From: Ursus arctos | Lineage: Eukaryota > Chordata > Mammalia > Carnivora > Ursidae | DNA: 64,000 bases | NCBI RefSeq assembly: GCF_023065955.2 | Contig: NW_026622963.1 | Span: 7,075,001-7,139,000, forward strand | Direction of reading: 5' to 3' | The notes under the pieces: generated by a model | What the model saw: the letters and a program-made list of their open reading frames with translations, nothing else | Database searches by the model: none | Told to the model about the DNA's origin: nothing | Translations under genes and position numbers: made by a program | Part shown: in pieces, positions 1-13,027 of the stretch | How positions within the stretch are numbered: the first letter of the stretch is position 1 | How the letters are laid out: each line of letters starts with the position of its first letter

Positions 1-2086
1 TTCTCTGAGACCGGGTTTGGAAGAGGGCATTTGAAGTTAAGGAGAAGGGATTCCAGCTGGCCCCAAGGGTTCAGCCCACACCTCCTAAATCCGAGACTCT
101 GGAGGTGGGACCTGGCAGTCTGGTTTCAGTAAACCCTCCAGATGACGATGGGGCACATCCGATTTTGAGAACTACTGACCTAGCACCTTGCAACTGTACT
201 AACGTATTATTTATGTCTGTGAGCGCTCACATAGATTTGGCTCTCCCTGTGAATTTGGGACCAGGCATGACAAGTAGAATTGGTTTATGTGCCACTTTCC
301 ATTGATGGGCACTGGCTGTCTGGTGATCTGTGAAGGATTCTGAGGCTACAGCTGTGTCTGGGGAGAGGAAGTGCCGTAATTGATTAGTGATGTCTGCGGT
401 GGGTGCAGAGGAAGGGGTGTTCGTATCCCTTGTATCTGGCATCTCCGAGGGGAGCCATTCCTGGATGTATGCAGCACATGATGCAGGTGGTGTGTAGGGC
501 TGATGGTTTGGCTGCCGGTTCTGTTCTGACCTTCATGCTCTGGTTTTCTGGGACCCAGCCTCCTTCCTTACGACCCAATGTGGGTATCCTGCCCCTTGAC
601 ACTAATCTCTCCATGATTGGGCCTTCGGTACCAGCCACTGGACCTCCTCCATACTGCCCAGCGCCCCTCTTGGTCTTGACTGGTGGCCTGCCCTCTCACT
701 GTTTGACCAGATGCCTCGTTCTGAATTGGGACCTTTTTTCTAGCTGTCCTCAAGTCTTCCTGTGGCTGGGTCAGACCATTTTGTTTTTGCCCTTGAACAT
801 ATGCAATTCTGGTATGCCCTGAGAAAAACTGATCTTTTCCCCTTGCTCTCGTTTGCAAACTCAGTCTAGGCCAGCTAATGTTCACAAACCCTCAGTCCTG
901 GCTGTCTCTGCATGTGGACCCACATATCCAAGGAAGGGTTCCAGGTGGTGGCACCAGGACAGACTAAGGCTCGGAGGTCAGAATGTAAAAATAGGGTCGG
1001 GTTCCATGAGAAGACCGTTCTGGTGGGTTAAGAACCCATACCAAAGCACAGTGGATTGAAACACTGGCAAACACGTGGGAAGATCAGACTGTGGAAGGTC
1101 TTAACCTTAACCCCAGCTCTGGAGCTTGGCTCCGGATTGGGGAAGGTAGTGACACTTACATGAGGTGCTACAGGCATTCTGATGTCACTGTTGCAGGGTG
1201 ATGGGGGGTGGGGAGCTGCCATGACACTGTGGTGGGTGCAAGGAAGCTGACCTATGAAAACACTGCTGGAGACACTCCTGACGAGGAGTCCACTGAGGGG
1301 GACTGCTGACGTCATGCAGGGGGAAAGGGACAGAGAAGAGTCAAAGGTGACCCTGCTTTGAACATATGTGACTGGAATAACAAGGGCCTGGCCCCAACAT
1401 ATGAGGGAAGTCGCATGGGGAAGAAGAGGTAGGAGGAAGTTGAGAGTTTGAGTTTAGTGCAAAGGGAGTTTGAGGCAAAAGTACGACACCCCATTGGGGA
1501 CGCTGAGTGGGCAGATGCTGAGCCAGGACCGAAGGTAGGGTGCAGGTGGGGCAAACAGGAATGTGGGTGTTCCCCATCCCAGGAGACTGGTGAAAAGAGA
1601 AGAGTGGAAAAGGAACTTTGGACTCTGAGAGATGACTCTCAGAGAATGTCTCCCTTGGGGTGGAGAAGGGAGAACCAGGGAAGGAGTAGGGCACAGGCAG
1701 AGCAAGCAGGAGATGGCAGGGGCAGGGCCAGTGGTGGACAAGGGTGCACCAAGGGGGAGGTGGTGGGCTGCAGAGTGTTAATGCTGCAGAGAGCACTGGG
1801 ACTGAGCAGACCTGACTCTTCTGAAAGCCAGCATGAAAGCAGCAGAACATAAATTGTTCTACCATTTGCCGCCAACTCATAGGCTCAGTTTTTCAAGGCT
1901 AGACACACAGATGCCTGAAAGAAATCATCTGTCTTACACAGTTGTTCAGGTTGTGCACTGCACAGGTTATGTTCTCTAAAGGGGCAGCATTTACATTGTA
2001 GTTATCTTTATTATTTTGATTTTCTTCATATTTTTATTATGACTGTGTTGATTCTAAAGATGAGTGACTTGCATATTTACTCGATA
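1..2086. other. Unique intronic sequence, no recognised element
   Basis: Moderately GC-rich intron with no repeat I can name. It has a purine-rich + strand around 1330-1760, which creates long stop-free frames on the opposite strand. These frames are compositional and have no protein similarity I recognise. Confidence 0.5.
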
Positions 2087-2096
2087 CATTATGACA

Positions 2097-2308
2097 GTTT
2101 TTTAAATTTATTTTTTATTTTTATTTATTTGGCAGAGAGAGACAGACAGTGAGAGAACACAAGCAGGGGGAGTGGGAGAGGGAGAAGCAGGCTTCCCGCC
2201 GCCGAGCAGGGAGCGCGATGCGGGGCTCGATGCGGGGCTCGATCCCAGGACCCTGGGATGACCTGAGCCGAAAGCAGACACTTAACGACTGAGCCACTCA
2301 GGCGCCCC
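2097..2308 (-). mobile_element. CAN-SINE (young SINEC type), complete
   Basis: The antisense copy ends with the tRNA-derived head (GAGCCACTCAGGCGCCCC) and begins with the T-rich complement of its tail. It is flanked by the 10-bp duplication CATTATGACA at 2087-2096 and 2309-2318, so the insertion limits are clear. A 13-bp internal stretch (GATGCGGGGCTC) is repeated in tandem around 2217-2240. Confidence 0.95.
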
Positions 2309-2318
2309 CATTATGACA

Positions 2319-3612
2319 ATTTTATATCAAGGGGAAGTAAAGTGTGTTGAGGAAGGAACACCTTTTTACTTCTTGTGAAGGCACCATGAAGGAGACCTGC
2401 AGAGCTCCCACTCGATGAATGAGGGGCCCGCACTTTGGCAAGTCGATCACCAGTCGTCTTCTTTCCACTCATGGAGAGCATGGGCCCTGGTATTTCTCGA
2501 ATACCTGTGTGAGAGAGGACCTCTGTCAGGGCTCCAGGGATGGAAAACACTAGGCTCCACCATCCTCCAGGAACTCAGAATCTAAACGGGGCACAGGAAG
2601 AACAGTGCCACGCAGTGATTATATGCCTACAGTGCTGGCGGCCTGGACGCAATCCTTCCAGAGCCCCTGTTCCCCTCCGCTACACTTTTCACTTTTAACG
2701 GAACAAGCTTAAATATTAACCGTAATTAATCCATTACTTTAAAGGATCTTTTATTATTGGGAGTCACTGCTTAATAAACCTAAGTATTTCTTACAGGCAG
2801 AAGAAAATCATTTGTTTTATGCCATTTCTTGAGATGGAAAGCTTTTGAAGGCTTCTGCCCCTGGACGGGAGCTGTGGAGAGAGACCCAGACGGAGAGAGT
2901 CAGGGGAGACAGAGAAAGGGGGGAGAAGGGGGACGGTCTTGAGCTTTTCTGACGTCTTCCTTCTCCGGGGGATTTTTTAGCTGAAGGCCTGCCTGTTCGT
3001 CCCCAGGAAACTTCTAAGTTTCCTTCAGGCAAGAGGAAGGAGAACTAGGTTCTGGGGCTTATCTGACACCTGTGTTCTTAGACTCAGGTGCTCTGGTATC
3101 GGGTGTGTCCTTCACCAGCCCTCCATCCTTAAGAGGAGGACGCAGTTAGCCTCGCTTTTATCTCCTCGCCAGCCTCTGACGCTGTAGTCAGGGGTGTAGT
3201 CTGTGAGAGGCGGCTGAAGCAGCCCTGACTTGACTTGTCGGGGCCTCTTGTTCCTCCGACCTTCGGCCTTTGGCCTTCGTAACTAGCGGGGACTTCAGGG
3301 AGCAGCCCAGCCTCCCCACTGTGCGGAAAAGGGAGGAAGGCCACACCGCGACTTTAACAACAGCAGGCGGGATGGATGAACAGGCCTGTCCCTGGGTTTC
3401 CTTGAGAGAAAGGAATGGCAAAACAGAGACGGAGCTCCAAAGGAAGAAGAGGAAGGTGGTGCTGAAGGAGTGAATAAAGACGCAGAAATGACAGGAAAGA
3501 AGTCGTGTATGTCCCAGAGGCACTCATATTTCTTGGGGCTGTTCCCTGGGTGGGTGCCCGGCCGAGGGGGACTGAGTGCCCCCGTACTGAGAAGTGAGAA
3601 CCTGGCGGATGC

Positions 3613-3659
<47 letters not shown>

Positions 3660-6260
3660 CAAACGCGGCCTCGCCCTCACTGCCTCAATGGTTGTGGGTT
3701 TCTTCATTTTTAAAATCAAAGACAAAATAGGCAGCTCTTGCACAGTGTGCCCAGCCAAATGAAAGAGCTCTTGCTGTGAACAGCTCGGATCGTAGTTCAA
3801 AGACATGCCAGCCTGAGGGCCACAGGAGCCCCTGACCTCCAGGTCAACAGCGTCCACATTTAGAGACGGGTTTCAGAGCTGACCTAAGGATGCAGAGGCT
3901 AAAGAAAGACGGACGGGACGTGCCCAAACCCTGAGACGGGACTAAGCTGGGGCAGGGGAGGTCCTGCAGGTACCATGGAGTTAAAGTCCACGGGGGCCCC
4001 CGAAGTGAAGGAAAACAGGCAGATGTTTAAAATAAAATGGCAATAGGTATAAACAGGAAAATGGACATGTACATTTGACCTAGATTTATAGGTACATAAA
4101 ACAATCGTTATCCGCCTTTAATGCAGGCATCTGACTTTCCAGCAGATGGAGATGTTACCACATGAAAGAGAAGTGGGGCCAGGTGGGCTGGGCCCCTGAC
4201 TCCCAACTTTTCAGAAAAGGATGGTTTGTTTCTTGAGAGTGAGACACAAGCCAGGACCCCTAAAATACGTAGACTCTGATCTTTAGGTACAAAACATGTT
4301 TTACAAAGAAAATATAGGCGTTACCTAGGTTCCTAATTCAGGGGGTAAACTTTTAAGTTCTGAGAGCCTTGGCAGGTTGTTTCCTCCTGGATTTGGGAGG
4401 ATTTGGCAAAAATCATCTGTTTTCTAAGCTTTGTGTTTGGTAACCGTAGGCAGAAAAGGGTTCTGTTTGCCTTCTAATCAACATTCATTTGCATTACACT
4501 ACTTGCTACTTTAGAAGTCAAGGTTTGGGGTGATGGGTGGGGGGGTTGTTTTTGTTGTCTTTTCTTTTTTTCCTGGTCCCTAGAGATTCCCTGGCGGCCT
4601 TGGGCAGAGGGTCAAGTTGTTTTCACAGCTTGCTTGCATTTTGTTGGAGGCTTCTGAGGACTTGGGCAGGATGCTTTTATCTGCATTTGAAGAATTGAAT
4701 AGCTGTGCACTGCAAGCTAGCTGCTAGGCATAACTCATTAACATTAAAAAAAAACCTGTCTGAGTGGCTATAGAAGGGGATCTTTTTGACAGACAATGTT
4801 GTCTGGGTGATCTCAGGTATTAGAGAAACATTCTCAGATCAGCGGAGGATGCTGTGCTCCGTGATTGTCTCCAAACCAAGGAAGTGGTACCCATGAATCA
4901 GGGCTTCCATAGAGGTTGGCCCTAGATAGATTCCATGGCCTTAGGTGTAAAGGGAGTAATGTTTTATTTCCCCCAAAGTCTTTTTCCTAATGAGTTTTTT
5001 TTTCTTTTTTAAAGAACTCAAAATTTACTCAAATACATCTTCAGGAAAACCATAATATGTTCTACTCTTCATTTAGATTTTAGTCTCCGAATAAATTCCA
5101 GGAGGGGGATGAATGGGTTGATGGGCATGAATTATGTTGCCTGGTATCTGCCTTATTTCCCCCAAAAACATTGGATTAGTCATACAAAGACACTACCTTG
5201 ACCTTGAATTTGCTTTATGTGTTATTATTGAAAAAAAAAGGCGGGGGGGGGGGAGAAACTTTTTTGTTAATTAGCAGTACGCACGGCAAAGTCTTAGAAG
5301 TAAATATTATGGTCCGGTCGGGGAGTTTCAGGCATGCGGTTTAGAGTCCTCCCGGTCAGCACAACTTAGAAGCATCTTGGAGATTTTCTTCCCAGCCCAG
5401 AACCCCTTCTCTACATTCCTCTAAGTTCAACCAAAGGTTACCCTCCGTTGGCCAGGGGGACCTCTCGCAGCCTGCCAGCCAGGGATGTCTGGATCTTCTT
5501 TTGATCTCCCCCCCTTTTTTTTTTCTCAACCCAGAGCTATTTAATCTCTCCTGGGAGAGGCAGAGGCATTTGCTATTTGGCTGTCAACAGTGAACTGCTT
5601 CTGTGCCATACACACGTACCCAGAAGGCAGGTCAGCACTGCACTCAGGGTAGCACGCATTCTCAGTAAAACCCGAGACTTTCACAAGAACTTACTTTGTT
5701 TCACATCAATCATCCCTTGAGTTTGTCCAGAAAGAGGCAATCGATTTGTGTTTTTAACACTCTTGAGGGCTTCTTACATTTCTGCTGTATAGCTGCTTAC
5801 CTCACTCCCCCTCGCCTTTCTGTGATTCCTTAATTTGCTCACCAGACCCACACGGAGTACCCACTATGTGCCAGGCACTTTAGCGTCGGGGAAGGTGGGT
5901 GGAGCGATGAAAATGTATCCCCAGTAATGGGGAACACAGCAACCTTCAGGTTTCAGGCCTGCTTTATTGGTTTTGGGTCAGTAATGTCATCTTTGTTTGC
6001 AAAGAACGGCTGATTTTTCCATCTAACAGGATGTGTTCCCTTCCAGAAGGTTTTCTGTTGTTCCTCTATGCCCAGCTTCACAGGAAGAGGGGAAAAATAG
6101 AAACCAGCCGGCAGATCTTGGTAGGGCAGAGTGGTCTGGTAGGAGATCATCCCCGTTATGGGAATTTGGCCACCAGTTTTAGTTAGAGTTCCATTTGAGT
6201 GTTGATTTGATTCCTTGGACTATCACTTGGAAGGTTTGTATGAATTCTGGCATATTGGCT
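2319..6260. other. Mostly unique intronic sequence
   Basis: Apart from the (AG)n microsatellite at 3619-3655 and homopolymer runs such as G12 near 5243, I recognise no element here. The AT-rich part at 4300-5250 looks like ordinary unique intron. A short L2-like phrase near 5850-5890 (TATGTGCCAGGCAC) is too small to define. Confidence 0.45.
3619..3655. repeat. (AG)n dinucleotide microsatellite
   Basis: An uninterrupted run of about 18-19 AG units, starting after CAGAGACG and ending at AGAGGCGC. Perfect dinucleotide tracts of this length are usually length-polymorphic. Confidence 0.97.
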
Positions 6261-6271
6261 CCATGGTTTTT

Positions 6272-6430
6272 ATTTTTTTTAAAATGTTTTTTTATTATAT
6301 TATGTTAGTCACCATACAGTACATCCCTGGTTTCTGATGTAAAGTTCGATGATTCATTAGTTGTGTATAACACCCAGTGCGCCATGCAATACGTGCCCTC
6401 CTTACTACCCATCATCAGTCTATCCCATTC
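6272..6430 (-). mobile_element. Young carnivoran L1, 5'-truncated 3' end
   Basis: About 160 bp matching the antisense 3' terminus of carnivoran L1 (phrases such as GATTCATTAGTTGTGTATAA and CACCCAGTGC). It is flanked by the 11-bp duplication CCATGGTTTTT at 6261-6271 and 6431-6441. It is a severely truncated, recent insertion without coding capacity. Confidence 0.85.
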
Positions 6431-6441
6431 CCATGGTTTTT

Positions 6442-6990
6442 AAAATGATGGCAAAACACACGTAACAAAAATTTACCGTCTTGACTATTTTTAAGTGCAC
6501 AGTTCAGTAGCGTTCTGTACACTCACACTGTTGTGCACCCCATCTCCGGAACTCTTCGCATCCTGCAGAACTTTCAGCAGTCGGCCATAGCTCCCCATTT
6601 CCCCACCGCCCCACGCCCTGGAAATATTATTCTATTTTGGGTGTGCTTCTACTTTTTTGGCTCTTGGGAGTGATGCTGCCGTGAACACCAGTTTACAAAC
6701 CTCACCTCAAGATCCTGCTTTCACTTCTTGTGGATATATACTGGGAAGTAGAGTTGCTGGTTGTGTGGTAATTTTATTTTTAATTTTTTGAGGAACCACC
6801 ATATTGTTTTCCATAGTGACCACCCTGTTTTACACTCCTACCAACAGTATGCAAGGCTCCCAATTTCTTCAGTCCTCCCCACCTATTTCCTTTCCTTCTT
6901 TCTGTCTTTCTTTTTTGACAGCAGCCATCCCAATGGGTGTGAAATGTTGGTCCTATTTTTAATAATAAAACAGAATGAACAGCATATCCT
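6442..6990 (-). mobile_element. Older L1 (L1M-type) 3' region, antisense
   Basis: The sequence matches the antisense 3' part of an old mammalian L1. Recognisable phrases include AAATTTACCGTCTTGACTAT, TTAAGTGCACAGTTCAGTAG, and the later segment reading GAGTTGCTGG followed by ACCATATTGTTTTCCATAG. Internal pieces are missing, and its reading frames are broken. Confidence 0.8.
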
Positions 6991-6999
6991 AAGCAATGC

Positions 7000-8450
7000 C
7001 TGCATTTTCAGATAAAAGGATACAAATCAGGAAATGCTAACGTTTGCCGTTATATACCTAGTATCAAAAACCAAACAGGATGGGCCCAGTGGAATCTAGG
7101 CCAAAGGTTTAAGGGAGCTTATATAACATTTCCTCTCTGTTTATGTTATCTGGTTTGATTGTCATGAGACTGTCTGTTTTTGGTGAACTCTTTGTATGGC
7201 TTTAACTGGACAAGGAAAGCAGGGTCGGGGGATTAGAGAGGACTTAGAAATATGGGTAGAACCACTGGAGAATTTCCGGATTGCATAGACAAACTATGGA
7301 AAGTTTGACTTTCCTTTACCGAGGTCTACAAGATTAAATTCAGTGGTACTTATTGTGCCTCCCTATGTCTACTCTCATATAACCTTCCCCTGACCTCCAG
7401 CTCTCTGAACCCAGGGAAAAGACCTTGAATGTCCTTGCTCTAAGCTTGTGTTTGCCCATTTGTCAGAGTTGTGCCCTGAGGAGTGGTTTACTCTTTTGGA
7501 TTGTCTAGGAATTTTTCTTGGAGCCCGATCAGAGTGTAGTGGGACGGGGGTAGGTAATAACTTGGATCACCCAGTTGAAAAGATCACATCCTTTCATTTC
7601 AAATATATTGGGCATTTAAGGAGAATGCTTTTTCTGGTCTCTCCCCTAATTTTTTCTAGTAATTACGGTTGGCCAAATCTATCCAAAGGAAACCAGAGCT
7701 TCAGGCTATAGCTACAAAGTCAAGGTGAAGTAAGGGACTGAGGAAAAGAGCCAATATCCCAAAGGTTTACTGGCTATGGCTACAGTTGTGGCACATTCTT
7801 TCCAGGTATCCACTTCTGTCCTCACAGATTTTTCAATGAGTCTTAGCATGCTTATGGGTGAGAAATTTTACTGAAGGCCTAGTTCACTCACTAAGACCTG
7901 TGTGTGTCAGCGGATGGTGGTTGAACTGCAGGAGAGTGTGGCCCTTCAGAGCACAGGAGACTCCCAGAAAAAGGAAGAGGCAAACCATTTCTTTGTGCAG
8001 ATCCATTAATGAAATGAAACTTGCAAGTGGCAATTTGCAAGAGTCATAAGGAAGAAAACGGAATAACGAGTTCCTGAATGGCATCTCCAAGGTTTGGCTA
8101 CTGAGGCCTGAAGGGCCACCGAGAAGCATGGAACCACTCTCTCTACTCTTCTTCCAGGCACATTTTAGCTTGGCCATGCTTCTACAACAATTATCAAGGA
8201 CAATTCCAAGAACAGGCAGCTCGGAAGGGCTTTGGGGAAGGCCAGCCATCAAGGAACACCCTGCAAGCAAGGGAGTACTTTTAATAAAGCCTTGAGACGG
8301 CTGGGGACTACCACTGAGCCCATCGTTCCACTGCCAGGGGTTGTCACACTTGGAGAGGTAGATTATTTCTATGTCTGCAATTCTTATAAAGCTTCCCAAC
8401 ACAGACATTCCGCCACTTCCCAGGGCCTCCAGTTTCAGGGGAGAAGAAAG
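7000..8450. other. Unique intronic sequence, no recognised element
   Basis: No repeat, RNA gene or coding similarity recognised. A 174-codon open frame on the - strand (7884-8408) has no family signature and is within chance expectation for this much DNA. Confidence 0.45.
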
Positions 8451-8451
8451 G

Positions 8452-8640
8452 AAGTGAACGTTTATTGAGTGCCTGCGCTTTTACAAGCTTTCTTTTGTGT
8501 GATTGTCAAGCAAGTCTGCGAGATAAGCATTGGAACACTTTTTTAAAAGAGAAGAAAAGCAAGGCTTGGAGACATAATTTGTCCAATGACACAAGCTTCG
8601 TATGTGATGGAACTCAGATGCAGACCCAGCTAAGGACGTG
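8452..8640 (-). mobile_element. MIR SINE remnant, antisense
   Basis: The order of phrases is that of an antisense MIR: GTTTATTGAGTGCCTGC, then an AAGGCTTGGAGACATAATTTG equivalent of the core, then GATGGAACTCAGATGCAGAC. It is heavily diverged. Confidence 0.65.
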
Positions 8641-8699
8641 CAAGAGCCATGCTCGCTCTTCTGCCTCGATGCCTTTTAGTAGATTTGCAAATGCTGGCT

Positions 8700-10330
8700 G
8701 GTTTGCCTAAACGTCTAACCAGCACCTTTTTTGCCGCATTTCTCTGAATACAGTTGCGTTTCGAAGGTCCTCATGGACCCAAAAGGCCTTGGCTCTGGAG
8801 CCCTAATGCCGGCAGCAGCAAGTTCTGCAGAACGGCTTTGGGTCTCCGCGAGATTGAGAGGAAGAAGGCTACACCTCATTTAATTCAGTGGCCACCATCC
8901 AAATTGTCCCACAGTCAAGAAGTGGGCTGCTTTCCATGCTGCCTCTGTACACATCTTTTGTTTTTCCTTTTTGTCACTGCCCATCCTTTCCCCCAAATAT
9001 CACAAAACACTGTTGCAGCCTGAGGTTTCAATTAGGTTCTGGCATGATGAGCTCATGCCCCGCTTTGTGTGGCCACGGCTAGAACATCCTTCCCGGTGCT
9101 TTCTTTGAGAGGCAGCCGGAGCTGCTGAATTCGCTTTTCATCCTTCCACAAGGGAACCTCCGTTTCTCATTTGTCCAAATCCTTGTTTGTCTTCGGAAAG
9201 TGAAATGCTTGCATTTGATTGTGATTGGGATGGATTGACGTCTTTTAAAGTCCTGGAATGAAAGCCAAGCTCACTCAGGGGGATTAGCCCCTGCATTCAG
9301 GGGAGTTGAATGTGGTGGGCTGCATTCGTTTGGTAAATAGTGGTGGAGGGACCGCCCTGCCTTTTTCTTCTGGTGGTTGTGCATATTTGGATGGAACGTG
9401 TTCTGCCTGCAGAGAGGGCCTGAAAAAAAGTCTCTTAGCAAATACGCGGGGCCTGAAAGGGACAAATGAGGCTGGCTGGTGAATCCCTTCAGGGTCACAG
9501 TTTTCATCCTAAGGTAAAAATGATCACTTTTCACACATGCCATGGAAATCCAATGGGCCACCAGGCAGGAGTAAATTCACCAAGCCAGCATGGAAGAGAG
9601 CCTTGGTTCTGGGCTCTTGTAGAATCTCCAGGAAAAGGCAGGAGTGTAGCTGGTTGAAGCAGCCACTTGCTGGGGTCCTTTGTGTCTGCGCCTGTGTTTG
9701 TGCATGGGCAAATGGCCCCTTCTCTGTCTGGCTTGCTGTTTATTTTGTTTGGAAAGCTCCTGGCTGTCTGGGGTTGTGTCTATTCATCCCCCTCTGTACA
9801 GAGGCATGTAAATGAGCTTGTTAATTCAACTGAGCAATTGATTAAGCTCTTTTTTAATGTGCTCAGTGCCGTCCTAGGCACCGCAGGGAGGCGTGGAAGA
9901 AGCCCCAGTGGGGTCTCTATCTATGACTTTGAGCAGCTCCAGGTGCCTTGCTGAGTAAACCTCCTGTTCTTGTCTGTAGATGTAGAAGGTCAGACTGGCT
10001 GGTTTCTAGAAGGACTCTTCCTGCTCTAAGATTCTCTGATTGAAGTCATCAGAGAGAAAGACATCAAGCCAACTAAAAAATAAGACCCGTTGTGATTAAG
10101 AACACAAACGAGTTATGTAGAAAATATGTCCTTTGGTTACATCCAGAGTAAGGTTGCTAGCAAATAAAGAAGTCTCAGTTAAATTTGAATTTCAGATTTA
10201 CTGAAAACTTTTAGTGTAAATATGTCCCATGTAATATATGTTGTATATCTGAAAATTTTTTCTGGCATCCTGTATTTTATTAGCAACCCAATCCGGAGAG
10301 ATCACAAGAACTGTGGACTTAAAGAAGAGC
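8700..10330. other. Unique intronic sequence
   Basis: Nothing firmly recognised. A segment around 9955-10030 (GGTTTCTAGAAGGACTCTTC, then CTCTAAGATTCTCTGATT) resembles an old MIR/MER-class fragment but cannot be classified by eye. Confidence 0.4.
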
Positions 10331-10334
10331 CACC

Positions 10335-10540
10335 TCTCCAGGCTGGCATACTGTCTGCTGTCCAGCTACAACGACTTTCTTTCTACTCCACCTCCTGCCA
10401 CAGGGCCTTTACACAGGCTGGTAGCACTGCTTGGGACAGTTTCCTTCCTAACCCCTCCCTCATAAACTAACTCTTCCTTTAGGTTTCAGTTCAAAAGGCA
10501 CTTCCTTAGTAAAGCCTTTCCTGATACCCGAAGCAGAGTC
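10335..10540 (+). mobile_element. L2 LINE 3'-region remnant
   Basis: The phrases CCACAGGGCCTTTACACAGG, CTTTAGGTTTCAGTTCAAA and CCTTAGTAAAGCCTTTCCTG are in the order typical of the L2 3' region. Diverged and without coding capacity. Confidence 0.75.
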
Positions 10541-11381
10541 AATTTTTCTGTTTCATATTCCCTGGAGGTAGGGGGGAGGCAGGGGTCTGCCTCCACTTGC
10601 CACAGTTTTTATGTTTGTGTATTTCACAAACATGTGCTAAAGGTGGGGTTTGTGTAGGTATATTGGAATATCAAGGACATTCTGGAGAGGCAAACAAAAG
10701 CAATAGAGCCACAGAGGTGAGAGTGCCCATGGTGCGTTTCCAGAACAGTAAAAAAGCAGTGGAGGAGTTAGAGACCCAATCGTAACGAACAATATCGTTG
10801 AAACCCATCTTAGGACAGCGAAGAACTCGTGTTGAAAGTCACTCTTTGGTGAGTGTTATTAAAGCCTGACAGGGAGAGCTGAGCCTAGAGCCCCCGGGGG
10901 GCTGCGAAGGAATGTGCCACGAGAGAGCATGACATCAAGAAATACCTGCTGAGCTCCCTCTGCCTCCTGGGCACAGAGTGTGTGCTGAGCACATGCAGTT
11001 CACGAAGACTCAGGTGAACCACAGCCAGTGCCCAGCTCCCTGGTTTCTGTCAAAAGTGGAGACAAGATTAGCTGGAAGCCTTGCGGTTTTCCCCCGAATT
11101 CTGAGAATTTGTCATACTAAAAAATTCCTTCCCTGAAACCACCAGAACTTTCTTCCTGCTGAAACCTCTTTCCAGTGTTTTCCCATGTCTGCTCTTCAAT
11201 GTTTAGAAGACAGAGAGGGTTTTTGTTAGAACCACTGCTTGGCTTTCAGGCATGTGGATTTTTCTGCTGCTGCCCACACATTCATGCAGTAAGTTTTTCC
11301 GCCTTATGAACCAGCCCGCATTGGGTTCTTATCACTGTTGATTGCTTTGGCTCAGTGCCAACAGACTGGAAGATACGTGTG

Positions 11382-11592
11382 TACACACACGCACACACAC
11401 ACATATGCACACACATGTATACACATACATGCACATAACATACTCCATATATAAATAAACTTACATATATACCCATGTATTTGTGCACCCAAGTATATAC
11501 GTTATATACACACACTGACATAATATACACGCAGCACACACACACATGCGCACACACGCACACATGCGCACACATACATACACACATATGCA
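11382..11592. repeat. Imperfect (CA)n/(TA)n purine-pyrimidine tract
   Basis: Two CA-rich blocks (11382-11435 and 11525-11592) with interspersed TATA and GCA units give about 210 bp of mainly alternating purine-pyrimidine DNA. It translates into low-complexity Cys/Val/His-rich frames, which are not genes. Confidence 0.9.
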
Positions 11593-12368
11593 TGTTTTAC
11601 GAAGGCGATAATAGTGGGGGATGGGAAGTCAGGCCACCTTCCTCTGGCTGTTGCCTGCACTGGCGGCACCCCTTCCTCAGGCTCTGGGTTCCCCTGGCTT
11701 CGGACACTTCTAATTTACATGGCATTTGTTCCAGAGTTCTCTGCCCTGAGTTCCTGCTCAGAGCTCTCAACATCCTTCGTTCTTGACGAGAAAAACCCCA
11801 GCCACCTCATTTTTCTGGAGGATCTGTGTATATTCCATTTATTACAATGTCCGTATCCGCTCAGAGAGATCTGTGTTCTCCCAAGCTCTAAGAAACCGGT
11901 TATGACCTCCCGCGTCTAGTGCAGCTGTCAGCCTGCTTTCCTGACAGTTGGCCGAACTGGCTTTCGACTGACAGAACCCCCTTCAAATGTTTATTTTTTA
12001 TTAAATGTAACATGTTAAGATGTAACAGTACATGTCACACAGCTTGAAGAGTTCTGAACAACGTGGCGTTTTTTTCCATAACGGGGTTTGTTTTTAGTCC
12101 CTTTTTCTAGCCATAGATTGACTGTGACGTGAGGGAAAAAGGAAACCTTTCAGAAAGAGGTCAGTCACTCGGGCCTCGTCGGCCGATCCGAATCCCAGGA
12201 GACTCAGCGTCTAGCAACTTGCTCCCAACAGGAAGCTACTGCCGTTCTGTGTTCTGCTGTCTGGAAGCGTGTAGGCAGTGCAGGCCACGCTGCGTCGTAG
12301 AGCTCTAGACACGTGTGTTCTTTCTGTAAGAACGATGGTGTGGCATGGCCTGGGTCTGCCTCTGCGAC

Positions 12369-12424
12369 CTCACCTCACATCATCTCCCCTCACAAGCTCT
12401 CCCCTCACATCATCTCCCCTCATG
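12369..12424. repeat. Two-copy 28-bp tandem repeat
   Basis: CTCACATCATCTCCCCTCA occurs twice at a 28-bp spacing, separated by CAAGCTCTCC. It is a small local duplication in pyrimidine-rich sequence. Confidence 0.75.
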
Positions 12425-12599
12425 GTCTACCTCAGCCACCAAGGTGTCTCTCACCCCTTGAAGAGGCCACATTCCTGCCTCTTGGGTATGGCGTCTGGTA
12501 TACCTCTGCCTTGAATCCTCTTCTCTCCTCTCTGCCCCTTCACCTGGTCAACTGTCCTCCTCGGTTATAGTCTCACGTTTGATCGTGGGGATAGCTAGT

Positions 12600-12870
12600 G
12601 AGTGGTGCCTTTCCTGTGAGGCTGGGGAAGGACTTGGTCTTGCACTAGGTCAAGGACTTGGTCTCTTTTTCTTATCATTTCCTCGACACTTACTATGGTA
12701 CCCGGAGTAAGGTAGACTCGCAATAAATATTTACTGAGTAAGTGAATTCGTAAAATGAATGAGTGCTGATTGTCCCATGACAGCAAAGACTCTGTCTTAC
12801 TAACTTGCTTATACCTAGATCCTGGCACAGTGCCCGGCACACAGTAGGTGCCTAATAAGTGTGTTTTGGG
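12600..12870 (+). mobile_element. L2 LINE 3'-end remnant
   Basis: Contains the characteristic L2 terminus phrases CCTGGCACAGTGCCCGGCAC and ACAGTAGGTGCCTAATAAGT, followed by TGAATGAATGA. Confidence 0.75.
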
Positions 12871-13027
12871 TGAATGAATGAGGATTGCTCCATACGTGAT
12901 ACCCTGTGAAGTACCATTATTTACCTCAGGGAAATAAGTTTCTATTTAGGGACATAATTTGTACCCAGGTGAAAGAAGTAAGGGTTCAACAGGCAATGAA
13001 AATAAGGATTCTGCTTCTGGGTCAAAA

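Larger units (their letters stand above)
10560..12590. other. Unique intronic sequence with a CA-rich tract
   Basis: Apart from the CA-rich block at 11382-11592 and a 28-bp near-duplicate at about 12369-12424, nothing is recognised. A phrase near 10945-10965 (AAATACCTGCTGAGCTCCC) suggests a short L2/MIR fragment. Confidence 0.4.

Noticed and set aside
1341..1880. 179-codon open frame on the - strand
   Set aside because: It is Pro/Ser/Leu-rich and arises from a purine-rich + strand, with no domain or splice context. About one such run is expected by chance in 64 kb.
4487..4494. Perfect octamer ATTTGCAT as a possible enhancer site
   Set aside because: About two such 8-mers are expected in this window by chance, and there is no clustered motif support.
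11282..11593. Cys/Val/His-rich frames that resemble a metal-binding protein
   Set aside because: They are produced by the CA/TG-rich simple tract.
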